Shown here: positions 1-7,844 of the stretch, one piece after another
Layout of the letters: each line of letters begins with the position of its first letter
Numbering within the stretch: the stretch's first letter is position 1
Assembly (NCBI RefSeq): GCF_030147005.1
Contig: NZ_JASLAW010000061.1
Location: forward strand, 1 to 28,235
DNA from: Pseudomonas sp.
GTDB lineage: Bacteria; Pseudomonadota; Gammaproteobacteria; Pseudomonadales; Pseudomonadaceae
Direction: 5' to 3'
Length of the DNA stretch: 28,235 nt
Program-made: the position numbers and the translations under genes
The notes under the pieces: generated by a model
What the model was told of the DNA's origin: nothing
Databases searched by the model: none
Seen by the model: only the letters and a program-made list of their open reading frames with translations

Positions 1-392
1 AGCAAGCGTTCGGCCAGGCGCAGCCCCCAGAACACGGTGGCACAATTTTGCTGGTTGAGGGTCAGCAGCGGCGCTTGCGCATCAATGAAGCTTGAGCGTT
101 GGCGCAGGGAGGCCAGGTTGACGCTCTGGCGCGCAGACGGCGACGGCAGCCCCTGTACCAGGATGACGGCGTCAATCTCCTCGCCTTCCTCCAGGCTCTC
201 GCCCAGTTGCTGCAACAGAGCATGGAAACAGCCTTCGGCGCTTTCTTCATCCGCCAGCGTAGCCGCTTGCCGCATGCCGAACAGTTGGCTGAACGTACGC
301 GCTTCCGATGGCTGACCGCCGCGATGAGCAATCACCTCGTCCAGGTGCACGCGGGTGGGTGGAATGTAGGTTGCAAGTGAAGCGATGTTCAT
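1..392 (-). CDS. FabH-like (KAS III) ketoacyl synthase, Cys present, N-terminal part only
   Basis: The gene starts at 392 and is cut by the left edge, leaving about 130 codons. The protein begins MNIASLATYIPPTRV, a typical KAS III opening strand. Cys117 in NQQNCATV falls where E. coli FabH has its nucleophilic Cys112. The start is supported by a GGAGGG ribosome site about 6 nt upstream and by an ATGA overlap with the stop of the preceding inactive FabH-like gene. From family knowledge it should form an acyl-enzyme on Cys and condense with or transfer to a second substrate. The adjacent upstream gene suggests a PqsBC-like heterodimer of one inactive and one active subunit (inference). The His and Asn positions lie outside the window, so the complete active site cannot be judged. 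Confidence 0.82.
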   Translation of the reverse strand, partial: MNIASLATYIPPTRVHLDEVIAHRGGQPSEARTFSQLFGMRQAATLADEESAEGCFHALLQQLGESLEEGEEIDAVILVQGLPSPSARQSVNLASLRQRSSFIDAQAPLLTLNQQNCATVFWGLRLAERL

Positions 393-1243
393 CGCGGTCC
401 CTCCTCGGCTGCGAGGCCGCACAGGCTGATCCCGTTATCGGTGTCGCTGATCAGCAGGTAGTCACGTTGTGGCTGCCACAGGGTGCGCAGTGCCACGAAC
501 GGCGCCGCGCACAGCAAGTGGGGATTGACGGCAAAGGAGTGAGCGCCCGCATGCGCGGCCTCCAGCAGATGGGCGGGGCCGATCAGGGTCACGCGCTCAT
601 TGGCCAGCCCCAGCTGCTCGATGGCGTGCGACAGCCACTGCGCGGACCACTGTGCAAGCGTTGTGCGCCTGAATCCGCGGTAGCGCAGGCCGCGTTGCTG
701 CTTGTTCAACAGACAGACGCAGGCGTTGTTTTGCGGTTGCAGCGCCGTCATCAGTGGGGATGCGTACATCAGGCTTTTCTGCTCGGCAATCAGCAACAGG
801 CCGTCCTCGTCTTTACCGGCTAGGCAATCGTTGAGGCCGTCGAGTGCGAACAGGCCGGCGTCCGGTCCACGGTCACTGATGGCCAGTGCCAGGCAGGCGT
901 GAAGACCCAATTGATGGATGGCGGCGTTGACCACCGAACTGCCCATATGCAGGTCTGGCGTCCAGTGCGCCATCAGCACGGTTTTCACCCGGGCCGGATC
1001 GATTACCGTGGCGAGCCGGGGCAGCAGCACGGTGATCATGTCGCTGAAGGACGCGCGTCCCGGGCTGGTGACCCACGCTTGCACCTGGTCATCCTGCGGG
1101 CTGAGCGTCTGACCGTTGGCGCGGAAAAAATGCTGTGCGTACGAGCGCCAGTGAGGGATGTCCGGATCGTCTGCGGGCATGGCCGTTTCTGTTTGATGAA
1201 ACGACTGGAACACAATATCGGCAGGGTCGAGGCAGAGCGTCAC
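389..1243 (-). CDS. Inactive FabH-like protein (PqsB-like partner subunit)
   Basis: This 284-aa protein has a thiolase/KAS III-type pattern. VLMAHWTPDLHMGSSVVNAAIHQLG is the strand and dimer-helix region, followed by AISDRGPDAGLFAL, which aligns with the FabH nucleophile loop but has Pro127 where the Cys should be. No KAS III His motif is visible, so it is probably not catalytic by itself. GTG at 1243 is preferred as the start: AGGGGG lies 7 nt upstream and GTGA overlaps the stop of the dehydrogenase gene. An in-frame ATG at 1276 would overlap that gene more deeply. It overlaps the following Cys-containing FabH-like gene by ATGA. This matches the PqsB and PqsC arrangement, where inactive PqsB pairs with active PqsC. 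It resembles the other inactive protein at 12200-13108, including the shared HWTPD motif. Confidence 0.78.
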   Translation of the reverse strand: MTLCLDPADIVFQSFHQTETAMPADDPDIPHWRSYAQHFFRANGQTLSPQDDQVQAWVTSPGRASFSDMITVLLPRLATVIDPARVKTVLMAHWTPDLHMGSSVVNAAIHQLGLHACLALAISDRGPDAGLFALDGLNDCLAGKDEDGLLLIAEQKSLMYASPLMTALQPQNNACVCLLNKQQRGLRYRGFRRTTLAQWSAQWLSHAIEQLGLANERVTLIGPAHLLEAAHAGAHSFAVNPHLLCAAPFVALRTLWQPQRDYLLISDTDNGISLCGLAAEEGPR

Positions 1244-2358
1244 AGGTTTACCCCCTGAGCGACGGGTGGGCGCCAACTGTTGAGCAGATGCACGGTGCTG
1301 GTACCCTCCATGTATTCAAACGCAAAACTGTCGCGGTAGCGCTTGCGCAGTTGGCCATCCTCCAGCCAGTTGTCGCGGTCCAGCCAGTGGGGCAGATGGC
1401 AGGCGGTCTCCTCGACAAGGCGCGTGGCATTGCGCTTGAGCTGGCTGGTGAGGGCATGCTGATGCTGGCCCGCGCTATAGCCCTGCGCGACGCTCAGCAT
1501 TTGTTGATAGACCGCGCGATAGGTGCGCCACTGCCGGGCGGACCAGCGTTTCACCGCAGCCGACATCGGACGGGTATCCAGTGCGGTGAGCAAGCCGAAG
1601 GTGGTGCCCAGGGCCATGGCCGCCACCATGGGTCGATGACGTTCGAATACCAGGCTCAGGGCATTGAGCCCTTGCAGGAGTTCACGGCGCTCGTGCCCCA
1701 GAATGTCTTCCTGCGCTACCCGGTGTTCCTTGAATGTCAGACGCGTCAATCCGGCACCTACCAGACCGAGGGTGTCCAGTGGCTCACGCTGTAAGGTAGG
1801 TCCGGATTGATCAGGGAATATCATCACGAGCCTCTGACTTTGTCGGTAGCGCGCGAACACCAGGCCTGCACTGGCCCGAATCGCCCCACCGATCAGCGTT
1901 TTGGTGCCGTTGAGTCGCCAGCCGTTCTCATGGTGCGTGAGCTCGGTACTGGCGGCACCCGCATCTGAACCTGCGTGGGGTTCGGTGACGGCGAAGAAGG
2001 TCCACGCCGGGCGTTCGGCGAAGCAGGCGAAAAAACGTGCCTGCTGTTGTTCGTCACCCAGGGTCAGGATTGCACGCGTCGTGAGCGAGGCGCCCGGCAT
2101 CAGCATCATGGCGCTGGCATCCGTGCGGCTCAGGTATTCGATGATTTGCAGGTGCTGCGCATAACTCACGGCGCAAAATGCCGGGGTCTCCCAAAAGTTG
2201 AACCGTGAGGGTATGCCGATGCAGGCCACGCTTCTGAGGTCCGGGTGGTCCAGATGGGCAACTGCCCGATCAAGGTCGGTTTCCGCGAGCTGTCCGGCAG
2301 CAAGAAGACGTTCCGACAGCGCATAGAGTTGCGGATAGCGGCGGGTGATATCGCTCAT
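1240..2358 (-). CDS. Acyl-CoA dehydrogenase family flavoprotein (second of two)
   Basis: This 372-aa protein has the family length and landmarks. FFAVTEPHAGSDAGA (about residues 121-135) is the FAD/substrate loop, LNGTKTLIGG follows, and the C-terminal FEYMEGTSTVHLLN carries Glu351 at the usual catalytic-base position of the YEGT motif. Such enzymes take two hydrogens from C-alpha and C-beta of an acyl-CoA. Relatives such as PltE and PigA oxidise prolyl groups on carrier proteins. In this cluster a carrier-bound acyl or aminoacyl substrate is likely but unproven. It lies 38 bp after the stand-alone FabH-like gene, one of the longer gaps in the cluster, with no strong ribosome site before ATG 2358. 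Its stop overlaps the GTG start of the inactive FabH-like gene. It diverges clearly from the dehydrogenase at 4673-5800, so the two probably have different substrates. Confidence 0.88.
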   Translation of the reverse strand: MSDITRRYPQLYALSERLLAAGQLAETDLDRAVAHLDHPDLRSVACIGIPSRFNFWETPAFCAVSYAQHLQIIEYLSRTDASAMMLMPGASLTTRAILTLGDEQQQARFFACFAERPAWTFFAVTEPHAGSDAGAASTELTHHENGWRLNGTKTLIGGAIRASAGLVFARYRQSQRLVMIFPDQSGPTLQREPLDTLGLVGAGLTRLTFKEHRVAQEDILGHERRELLQGLNALSLVFERHRPMVAAMALGTTFGLLTALDTRPMSAAVKRWSARQWRTYRAVYQQMLSVAQGYSAGQHQHALTSQLKRNATRLVEETACHLPHWLDRDNWLEDGQLRKRYRDSFAFEYMEGTSTVHLLNSWRPPVAQGVNL

Positions 2359-2396
2359 AAATGTGCATTCGCGTAGAGAAAGAACTGAGCGTTAAC

Positions 2397-3383
2397 TTAG
2401 TGTGGCCCAAGATCCGGGTATTGCTTGAGGTTGCAAAACACCGGGATTTCATTGCCCGCAGGCAACTCCAGCAACAGCGAGGAAAAGGTGGCTCCCATTC
2501 CCACGCCGGCCAGCATCACTTTGGCGCCGCGTCGAAGCTGTTGCCCACGGATAAGCGCCGCCAGGTTGAGGTAAGGGTCCGCGCCGAAGCAGTGTCCGAA
2601 GCGGGGCACGTTGCCCAGGAAAATCCGGCTGCGAGGAATCTGCAATGCGTCGGCCACTTTTTGCCAGGAGGACAGGTTGACATTGTGCGGGGCGATCCAG
2701 TCCAGGGCGTCAAGCGTGCAGCCCAACTGCTGCGCGGCGTTGCGCATCGCGTGGCTGACAAACGCGAAATAGGCCTCGGCGAAGGCCGGGTTGGTGCGTG
2801 CCTCGTTGCCCTTGTGCTGGCTGAATTCGCCGGCCTGCTCGCTGTACCGCGCGATGATCCTGGCACGATCCCCGCACCGGCTGAGCAGCACGGCGCAGCC
2901 GGCTTCGCCCATGATGGTGGTGTCGTCCAGCAGCTCGACCTTTGGATGGAAGGCTTTTTCTCCGATCAGCATCAGGGCGTATTCACCGTCCTTGAGGCGG
3001 CTGCACAGGTAATCCACGGCGGACAACGAGGTTGCGCAGTGGCCCATCGTAAGGCTGCTGTACTGGGTGTCTTCGGCAAATCCGCAGCCGTTGAGCAAGG
3101 CTTTGCCGGTGGCGTGAAACGGGCGCAGGCTGGGCACGGTATGCGCATGCGCTACATGACGGATGCGCGGGACCACGTCGGGGTGAGCGGTGACGAACTG
3201 CTCGATCAGCGGGCGTATCAGATCATCCACCGTACCGGGTTGACGGGGGAAACGCTCGAGGCCGTAGAACCTGGAAAACATCCGTACATCCAGCGCGCTC
3301 AACCCCAGGGTGTGGGCGACTTCGGCCAGTGACTTGCGCTGCTCGGGAATGTAGAGCGTGATGGATTCAATGTGCCCGAGCAT
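2397..3383 (-). CDS. Stand-alone FabH-like synthase or acyltransferase
   Basis: This 328-aa protein has full KAS III length. Cys116 in TMGHCATSLSAV is the nucleophile position. His233 in IAPHNVNLSSW is the FabH His244 position. The usual catalytic Asn (FabH Asn274, GNTS motif) is replaced by His264 in FGHCFGAD. The C-terminal GVGMGATFSSLLLEL matches the family glycine-rich end. Unlike the other two Cys-containing copies, it has no inactive partner directly before it. It sits between the hydrolase, whose 3' end it overlaps by 17 bp, and an acyl-CoA dehydrogenase. Start ATG 3383 is the only reasonable one, with AAGAG about 7 nt upstream. Family members catalyse decarboxylative Claisen condensation or, in secondary metabolism, acyl transfer. 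The altered third residue means decarboxylation chemistry should not be assumed. Confidence 0.85.
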   Translation of the reverse strand: MLGHIESITLYIPEQRKSLAEVAHTLGLSALDVRMFSRFYGLERFPRQPGTVDDLIRPLIEQFVTAHPDVVPRIRHVAHAHTVPSLRPFHATGKALLNGCGFAEDTQYSSLTMGHCATSLSAVDYLCSRLKDGEYALMLIGEKAFHPKVELLDDTTIMGEAGCAVLLSRCGDRARIIARYSEQAGEFSQHKGNEARTNPAFAEAYFAFVSHAMRNAAQQLGCTLDALDWIAPHNVNLSSWQKVADALQIPRSRIFLGNVPRFGHCFGADPYLNLAALIRGQQLRRGAKVMLAGVGMGATFSSLLLELPAGNEIPVFCNLKQYPDLGPH

Positions 3384-4188
3384 GGGTGTACTCTTTTGCA
3401 GTGTCGGCGTGTTTCGGGCACAGAAACCGGGCCAGCGCTTGCAGGGCCGGTTGATGCGAAAGCAGGCCCAAGTGCCCGGTGTCCTCGATCATGTGCAGTT
3501 GGCTGCCCGGCAATTGAGCCTGGATTTGCCTGGCGTTGGCCGGGCTGATGCGCTGATCGCGCAGGCCCTGCAGGATGAGCACTTGTGCCTCGCTGAACGC
3601 GTAGGGGGTTGAGGTTTGCAAGTCTGCAAACCGGGGATAGCAGCGTTGGTAATAGGCGCCAAGCAAGGGCAGGTAGTGTTCTGCCGCCCGATGCAGTACG
3701 AGGTAACGTTGCAACAGGTTGGCCAGCGATGCCGGGGCATTGAGCAACGCCACCTGGTTGAGGATAAACCCCTGGCTGTGGGCCAGCGCCGTGATGATCC
3801 CGCCGGCCGAATGGGCAACGACGCTGTCGAACGGGCCGTAGGTGGCCTGCATCGCCAGCAATAGCGCAGATTGGGCGGGCAGCTCACAACTGGCAGGTGC
3901 GGCGGGGTCGTGGCCGAGCAGAAAGGGCGTGTACACCTGGCAGCCGCCGGTGTGCAATAAGCGTTGCAGTGCAGACAGCATCAGCGGATGGCCGCCCCAC
4001 CCGTGGAGTAACAGGACGCTCTTGGCCTGGCGGTTGTGGTGATCGTTGATCAGTATCCGGCTGCGATAGGCGCCGCAGGAGACAACCTCGGTTTTCATAC
4101 TGGCCAGTTGCTGCAGTTCGGCCGACCGCATCGGCATCACGGCCGGATTGGCCAGGCGCTGAATCAGTGAAACAAGCTGGGTATCCAT
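3367..4188 (-). CDS. Alpha/beta hydrolase, thioesterase-like
   Basis: This 273-aa protein has an alpha/beta hydrolase fold. The oxyanion-hole motif HGWGGHP lies at about residues 62-68, the nucleophile elbow AHSAGG gives Ser127, LRDQRIS gives the acid Asp211, and TGHLGLL gives His239. ATG 4188 is chosen because AGGGGG lies 6-7 nt upstream and the preceding stop is only 8 nt away. An upstream in-frame ATG at 4260 would run deep into the neighbouring gene. There is no signal peptide, so it is cytoplasmic. In a cluster of carrier proteins and condensing enzymes the simplest role is release of the product from a thioester, or editing (inference). The sequence near LLHGWGGHPLML also resembles RBBP9/YdeN-type serine hydrolases, so an esterase is possible. 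Confidence 0.85.
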   Translation of the reverse strand: MDTQLVSLIQRLANPAVMPMRSAELQQLASMKTEVVSCGAYRSRILINDHHNRQAKSVLLLHGWGGHPLMLSALQRLLHTGGCQVYTPFLLGHDPAAPASCELPAQSALLLAMQATYGPFDSVVAHSAGGIITALAHSQGFILNQVALLNAPASLANLLQRYLVLHRAAEHYLPLLGAYYQRCYPRFADLQTSTPYAFSEAQVLILQGLRDQRISPANARQIQAQLPGSQLHMIEDTGHLGLLSHQPALQALARFLCPKHADTAKEYTHARAH

Positions 4189-4196
4189 AGCGCCCC

Positions 4197-4676
4197 CTAG
4201 GCTTGTGCGCAGAACAACAGGTAGTGCAGCGTCGCCTGTTGGGGCGTGGCATCGGCGCACAGGCGTTGCAATGGGTCATACAGGTAAAGCAGGCGTTGTC
4301 CGGGTTCAAGCAGACTGCTGGCCAGCGTGCCGACGTACTCCGAGTCAAATGGCCCGCTGCTGATACCCCAGGTGTCGATGAATCCCGGACACTGGGCGAT
4401 CAGGCTTTGCAGCAATGGGGTGGCGCCACGCGCGGCCGGGTGAATGCTGTGATACATCAACTGTGTCGGATAAGGTTCGCTGACGATGCGGCGGCACAGT
4501 TGCACCGCGTCACCGGCATGCAAGCGCTCGCCACAGTCGATCTGCGGCCAATGCTGATACCAGTTGGCCTGGGCAGCTTGCCGCGCGCCGGCAATAAAGT
4601 GCCGGCTGTCCAGCGTAATGGGTTCGCAGGCACTGACGATGTTCAGTTGACCCTGCAACAAAGGGGCGATTTTCAT
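4197..4676 (-). CDS. Unassigned cluster protein, possibly ketosynthase-like
   Basis: This encodes 159 aa starting MKIAPLLQGQLNIVSACEP at ATG 4676, which overlaps the preceding dehydrogenase stop by ATGA. A longer in-frame opening to 4784 would lie inside that dehydrogenase and is not needed. I do not recognise the protein with confidence. The second half (PYPTQLMYHSIHPAARG, then DTWGISSGPFDSEYVG, then a hydrophobic LLYLYDP strand) loosely recalls the short ketoacyl-synthase-like family PF13723, in which an SVHNA motif is followed by a GEDSF-like loop and a strand. The usual nucleophile Cys is not evident. It has no membrane segments or signal peptide. Its tight coupling between dehydrogenase and hydrolase shows it belongs to the pathway. 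A structural or partner role is as likely as catalysis. Confidence 0.6.
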   Translation of the reverse strand: MKIAPLLQGQLNIVSACEPITLDSRHFIAGARQAAQANWYQHWPQIDCGERLHAGDAVQLCRRIVSEPYPTQLMYHSIHPAARGATPLLQSLIAQCPGFIDTWGISSGPFDSEYVGTLASSLLEPGQRLLYLYDPLQRLCADATPQQATLHYLLFCAQA

Positions 4677-5800
4677 CGGCAATCCAGACCGGGGTTTGGG
4701 GGTGAAAAAGTTTGGTTCAGTCGGTGGATCTGTCGCGTGCCCTCGGTGTATTCGAAGGATTTCACATCGCGAAATGCCTGCCATAGGGCGGTCGGTACCG
4801 GCTGTGCGCCTTTGGGAAACGCGTGGATCAACTGGCTGACAATCTCATCGGCAAGGATGACGCACGCGGTTTTGACCATGCCTGGGCTTTTTTCCGGCGT
4901 TTGCTGCGCGTCTGCCCGCTGGCAGACCCTCAACGCATCATGGTAAGCGGTACTCCAGCGACGTCTCAGCGCCGCCAGCCATGGTAATTGTGCCGGTGTC
5001 GGCGTGACACAGGCGTGCCACTCGTGCAAGGCGCGCCGTGCCACGCCCAGCGCCAGGCCGCCGACGCAGGGACGCAGTGCATCGAAGGTGGCCATTGCCG
5101 ACTGCGCAAAACGCTGGGTGGGTTTCAAATGCTGACCAAGCAAGTCTGCGCTCGGAATAAACAGATCGTCGAACTGCATCAGCGCCAGGTTTGTGCCGTC
5201 AAGCCCGGTGAGAGACAGGCGATGGCGGGTCACGGCCGGGTCTTGCGGGCTGAACACAAACGCATTGATCCCCAATTGCCCCGCTGCGGTGCGCGCAAAC
5301 ATCACGCCGGTGTCGGCGACCACGCCGTTTCCGATGAACATCTTGCTGCCATTGATCAGGTAACCACCGTCAACTGCGGTCGCGGTGGTTTGCATGGCAC
5401 CGGCATCACTGCCCTGGGTGGGCTCGGTCATGGCAAAACATGACCAGCACAACGCCCGTTGAAACTGGCCGAAAAAGGCATCCTGTTGCTGTTCGTTGCC
5501 CAGCCCTGCAACCACATAGGCCCCCATGCTGGGCCCCGGCGCGCTGAAGATGAGCGCGGGGGAAACGAATCCCAGTTGTTCATAGAGTTCAAAGCGCGCC
5601 GCCAGGCTGACTGCCTGGTGACCTGAAGCGCTCAGGTAGCGTTGCGGCAAGCCGAGCTGATTCAGCGTTGCAGCGAACGACCACTGGCCCAGGACCTGCC
5701 GCGTATCGCCGAACTGCCGCAATTGCTCGGCCACCTCCTCGGCGTCTGCGCCCAATGGATGGGGCGGCCGGGCGGAGAGCTCATCGTAGAGTTGATTCAT
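4673..5800 (-). CDS. Acyl-CoA dehydrogenase family flavoprotein (first of two)
   Basis: This 375-aa protein contains CFAMTEPTQGSDAGAM (about residues 122-137), INGSKMFIGNG, LSLTGLDGTNLALMQFDDLFIP as the central beta domain, and EYTEGTRQIHRLN near the C terminus with Glu353 at the catalytic-base position. FAD-dependent alpha,beta-desaturation of an acyl thioester is the family reaction. Whether the substrate is on CoA or on ACP1/ACP2 cannot be read from sequence. It is coupled to the VOC-fold gene upstream (ATGA overlap at 5797-5800) and to the unassigned gene downstream (ATGA at 4673-4676). Having two dehydrogenases with no visible ketoreductase or dehydratase suggests that unsaturation is introduced oxidatively rather than by the usual fatty-acid cycle, unless those enzymes lie beyond the left edge. 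Confidence 0.88.
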   Translation of the reverse strand: MNQLYDELSARPPHPLGADAEEVAEQLRQFGDTRQVLGQWSFAATLNQLGLPQRYLSASGHQAVSLAARFELYEQLGFVSPALIFSAPGPSMGAYVVAGLGNEQQQDAFFGQFQRALCWSCFAMTEPTQGSDAGAMQTTATAVDGGYLINGSKMFIGNGVVADTGVMFARTAAGQLGINAFVFSPQDPAVTRHRLSLTGLDGTNLALMQFDDLFIPSADLLGQHLKPTQRFAQSAMATFDALRPCVGGLALGVARRALHEWHACVTPTPAQLPWLAALRRRWSTAYHDALRVCQRADAQQTPEKSPGMVKTACVILADEIVSQLIHAFPKGAQPVPTALWQAFRDVKSFEYTEGTRQIHRLNQTFSPPNPGLDCR

Positions 5801-6201
5801 AGCGGGCCCGACATGATTTCGATAATCCCGGCATCAGCGTGATACAGGTGACTGGAGCGATGGTGCTCGGTAAACGCGTTGAACGGCCGCGTCAATACGA
5901 TCCAGCCGGACGCCTTCATGGTCCGAAGCTGCCCGTCAAAGTCATGGACCTCAAAGCAGATGTGGTAGGGCAGTGACGACTTGCCGGATTTGTCCAGTAG
6001 CTCGCATAACGGACGGTTGTTCTGCGACGGTTCGACCAGCTCGATCTGGCTGTTTCCATCAGCGGTAGCCAGCAGTGTGATGAACACTTTCTGCGCGGCC
6101 ATGTACTCCCTGAATCGCACGACAACCGGGAAAAACGGTTTAACCGCAGCAGCCGTTGCATCGCTGTTGCGCACCACATAACCGATATGACTGAAACGCA
6201 T
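5797..6201 (-). CDS. VOC/glyoxalase-fold protein
   Basis: This 134-aa protein consists of paired beta-alpha-beta-beta-beta units of the vicinal oxygen chelate superfamily. Likely metal ligands are His5 (FSHIGYVV), Glu54 (QIELVEP), His80 (YHICFEV) and Glu128 (IIEIMSG). The arrangement resembles methylmalonyl-CoA epimerase more than ring-cleaving dioxygenases. An epimerase or lyase step on an acyl thioester is a reasonable guess only. ATG 6201 has AAAGGG about 9 nt upstream. The 122-bp gap before it (6202-6323) is the longest inside the cluster. On the minus strand that gap carries a TATAAA-like hexamer (plus positions 6303-6308) without a good -35, so an internal promoter is possible but unsupported. 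The gene overlaps the following dehydrogenase by 4 bp. Confidence 0.8.
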   Translation of the reverse strand: MRFSHIGYVVRNSDATAAAVKPFFPVVVRFREYMAAQKVFITLLATADGNSQIELVEPSQNNRPLCELLDKSGKSSLPYHICFEVHDFDGQLRTMKASGWIVLTRPFNAFTEHHRSSHLYHADAGIIEIMSGPL

Positions 6202-6323
6202 CGCGCCGCCCTTTATCCTTGAGGAAAACGTTTTACGCCGACACCCGCGCGGTGCCGGTCTACAAAAGTGACGAGCATTTTCGCGCTCATGGCGGAAAGT
6301 TTTTTATATGTGCTTGCAGCGCG

Positions 6324-7844
6324 TTATCCGCCGACGGCCGACGCAGCTGTGTGCGCCCGCACCAGTTGCTGGCGATCGATCTTGCCATGCAACGTCACGG
6401 GAAAGGTCTGACAAAAGAATATGGACTTGGGGATCATGTAGCCCGGCAGTTGCTCCGCCAGGAATTGGCGCAGGGCTTCGCGGTGAGGTGCGCTGTCCTC
6501 TTGCAGTTGTATAAAAAGCTGCAAATCGATGACCTTGCCGTCTTCCTTGATCGGCACGGCACAACACTGGATCACCTGTGCATAGCGACACACACTGCTT
6601 TCAATTTCGCCCAGCTCCACACGATTGCCATTCAGCTTCAATTGGTTGTCATCCCGACCGTGGATAAACAGCGATTGATCGTCATCCACAAAGCCACGGT
6701 CGCCGGTGGCGTAGTAGCGTCCGAATGCGTCATGGTTGAAGGCGTTGTTGCGCGGGTCGTCCTCGGGCTGGTAGCCCAGCGCGACTTGCGGGCCGTACAA
6801 ACGCACTTCGCCCATTTCGCCGGGCGCCACGCTGAGGCCATCGGCGTTGACGATCCTGACCTTGGTCAGCCCGCAGGGCTTGCCGAGCGACAGCAGGCCA
6901 GCATTGTGCTCGGGCGGCTGGCCCAGGGCGAACGTGTGGGTCATGCCGGTAGTTTCGGTAGGGCCATAGCCGTGCATCACCTCCAGACCGGGAAAGCGCG
7001 CCTGCAGCTGTGTCACCAGGCCCAGCGCGGCGCGTTCGCCAGCCATGAAAAAGCGCTTGAGGTCAGGGAATTGCTCGCGGCTGAACAGCGGGTCCTTCAA
7101 CATCAGATCAACAAAGCTCGGCGTGGAAAACCAGCTGGTGACAGGGCATTGCGGGTAGCGCGACATCAAACGGACATTCTGCCTGGGCAGCATATTGTGG
7201 CGGTGATCCAGCATCAGCAGCGCTCGGCCCTCGCACAGTACCGGGAAGAGGTCCAGCAGGCCCATGTCGAAAGAGAAACAGGCATGGCTCACATGGCACC
7301 CATGGGCGATGCCGTCGCGGATCATCGGGCTGTACCAAGTGGAGAAGGCGGCGAAGTTCTCATAGCTGACCACCACGCCCTTGGGTTCACCGGTACTGCC
7401 GGAAGTGGGGAGAATATAAAATGCCGGCTGGGTCAGCACAGGCTCCAGTGGCAATGTCGCCGGATCGCCATTGCCCAGGGTAGAGGTGACCCATTGTGGC
7501 CAGCGGTCGAGGTTTTCCAGCGCGTGTGGCGTCGCCGTGACGATGACCTCGGCGCGGATCAGGTTGGCGATCTTTTCAACCCGTGCCACCGGGTTGGACT
7601 GGTCGACAAAGGTGAAGCAACTGCCCTGGCTGATACACGCCAGCATCGCCGCTACCGCATCCTGTTGCTTGTGACCATGGACCAGTACATTGCGCCCTGC
7701 CCAAGGCACGAGTGCGCGGGCAATCGCGGCCGTGCGCAGGCCCAGTTCCGCGAAGCTGTAGGTACCCTCCTGATTGATCAGCGCGACAGCAGAGTCCTGA
7801 TTTTTCAGGCGCTCAAACAGGGGTTTGATTTGCGATGAAAACAT
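6324..7844 (-). CDS. AMP-dependent ligase C, DltA-like adenylation enzyme
   Basis: This 506-aa protein has the ANL adenylation fold. PTSGSTGEPKG (about 146-156) is the phosphate loop, WFSTPSFVDLML resembles the DltA substrate-pocket segment, and GYGPTETTG, YYATGDRG and HGRDDNQLK follow, with HGKIDR giving the C-terminal catalytic Lys488. It activates a carboxylic acid as an acyl-adenylate and normally passes it to a carrier-protein thiol. The DltA resemblance favours a small amino acid, but specificity cannot be read with confidence. ATG 7844 has GGAGAG about 6 nt upstream and gives a 32-bp overlap with the end of ligase B. An in-frame start at 8000 would extend well into ligase B and is rejected. 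Ligases B and C are tandem relatives but clearly diverged, so they are not a recent duplication. Confidence 0.9.
   Translation of the reverse strand: MFSSQIKPLFERLKNQDSAVALINQEGTYSFAELGLRTAAIARALVPWAGRNVLVHGHKQQDAVAAMLACISQGSCFTFVDQSNPVARVEKIANLIRAEVIVTATPHALENLDRWPQWVTSTLGNGDPATLPLEPVLTQPAFYILPTSGSTGEPKGVVVSYENFAAFSTWYSPMIRDGIAHGCHVSHACFSFDMGLLDLFPVLCEGRALLMLDHRHNMLPRQNVRLMSRYPQCPVTSWFSTPSFVDLMLKDPLFSREQFPDLKRFFMAGERAALGLVTQLQARFPGLEVMHGYGPTETTGMTHTFALGQPPEHNAGLLSLGKPCGLTKVRIVNADGLSVAPGEMGEVRLYGPQVALGYQPEDDPRNNAFNHDAFGRYYATGDRGFVDDDQSLFIHGRDDNQLKLNGNRVELGEIESSVCRYAQVIQCCAVPIKEDGKVIDLQLFIQLQEDSAPHREALRQFLAEQLPGYMIPKSIFFCQTFPVTLHGKIDRQQLVRAHTAASAVGG

Noticed and set aside
2361..3332. A 323-codon open frame on the plus strand
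   Set aside because: It is antisense to the FabH-like gene at 2397-3383, which retains the Cys and His motifs.
2397..3383. Housekeeping fabH of fatty acid synthesis
   Set aside because: The catalytic Asn is replaced by His, the HQAN motif reads HNVN, and no fab genes are nearby.
6219..7838. A 539-codon open frame on the plus strand
   Set aside because: It is antisense to AMP ligase C, which has all family motifs. The plus-strand translation has no recognisable domain and is a product of high GC codon bias.
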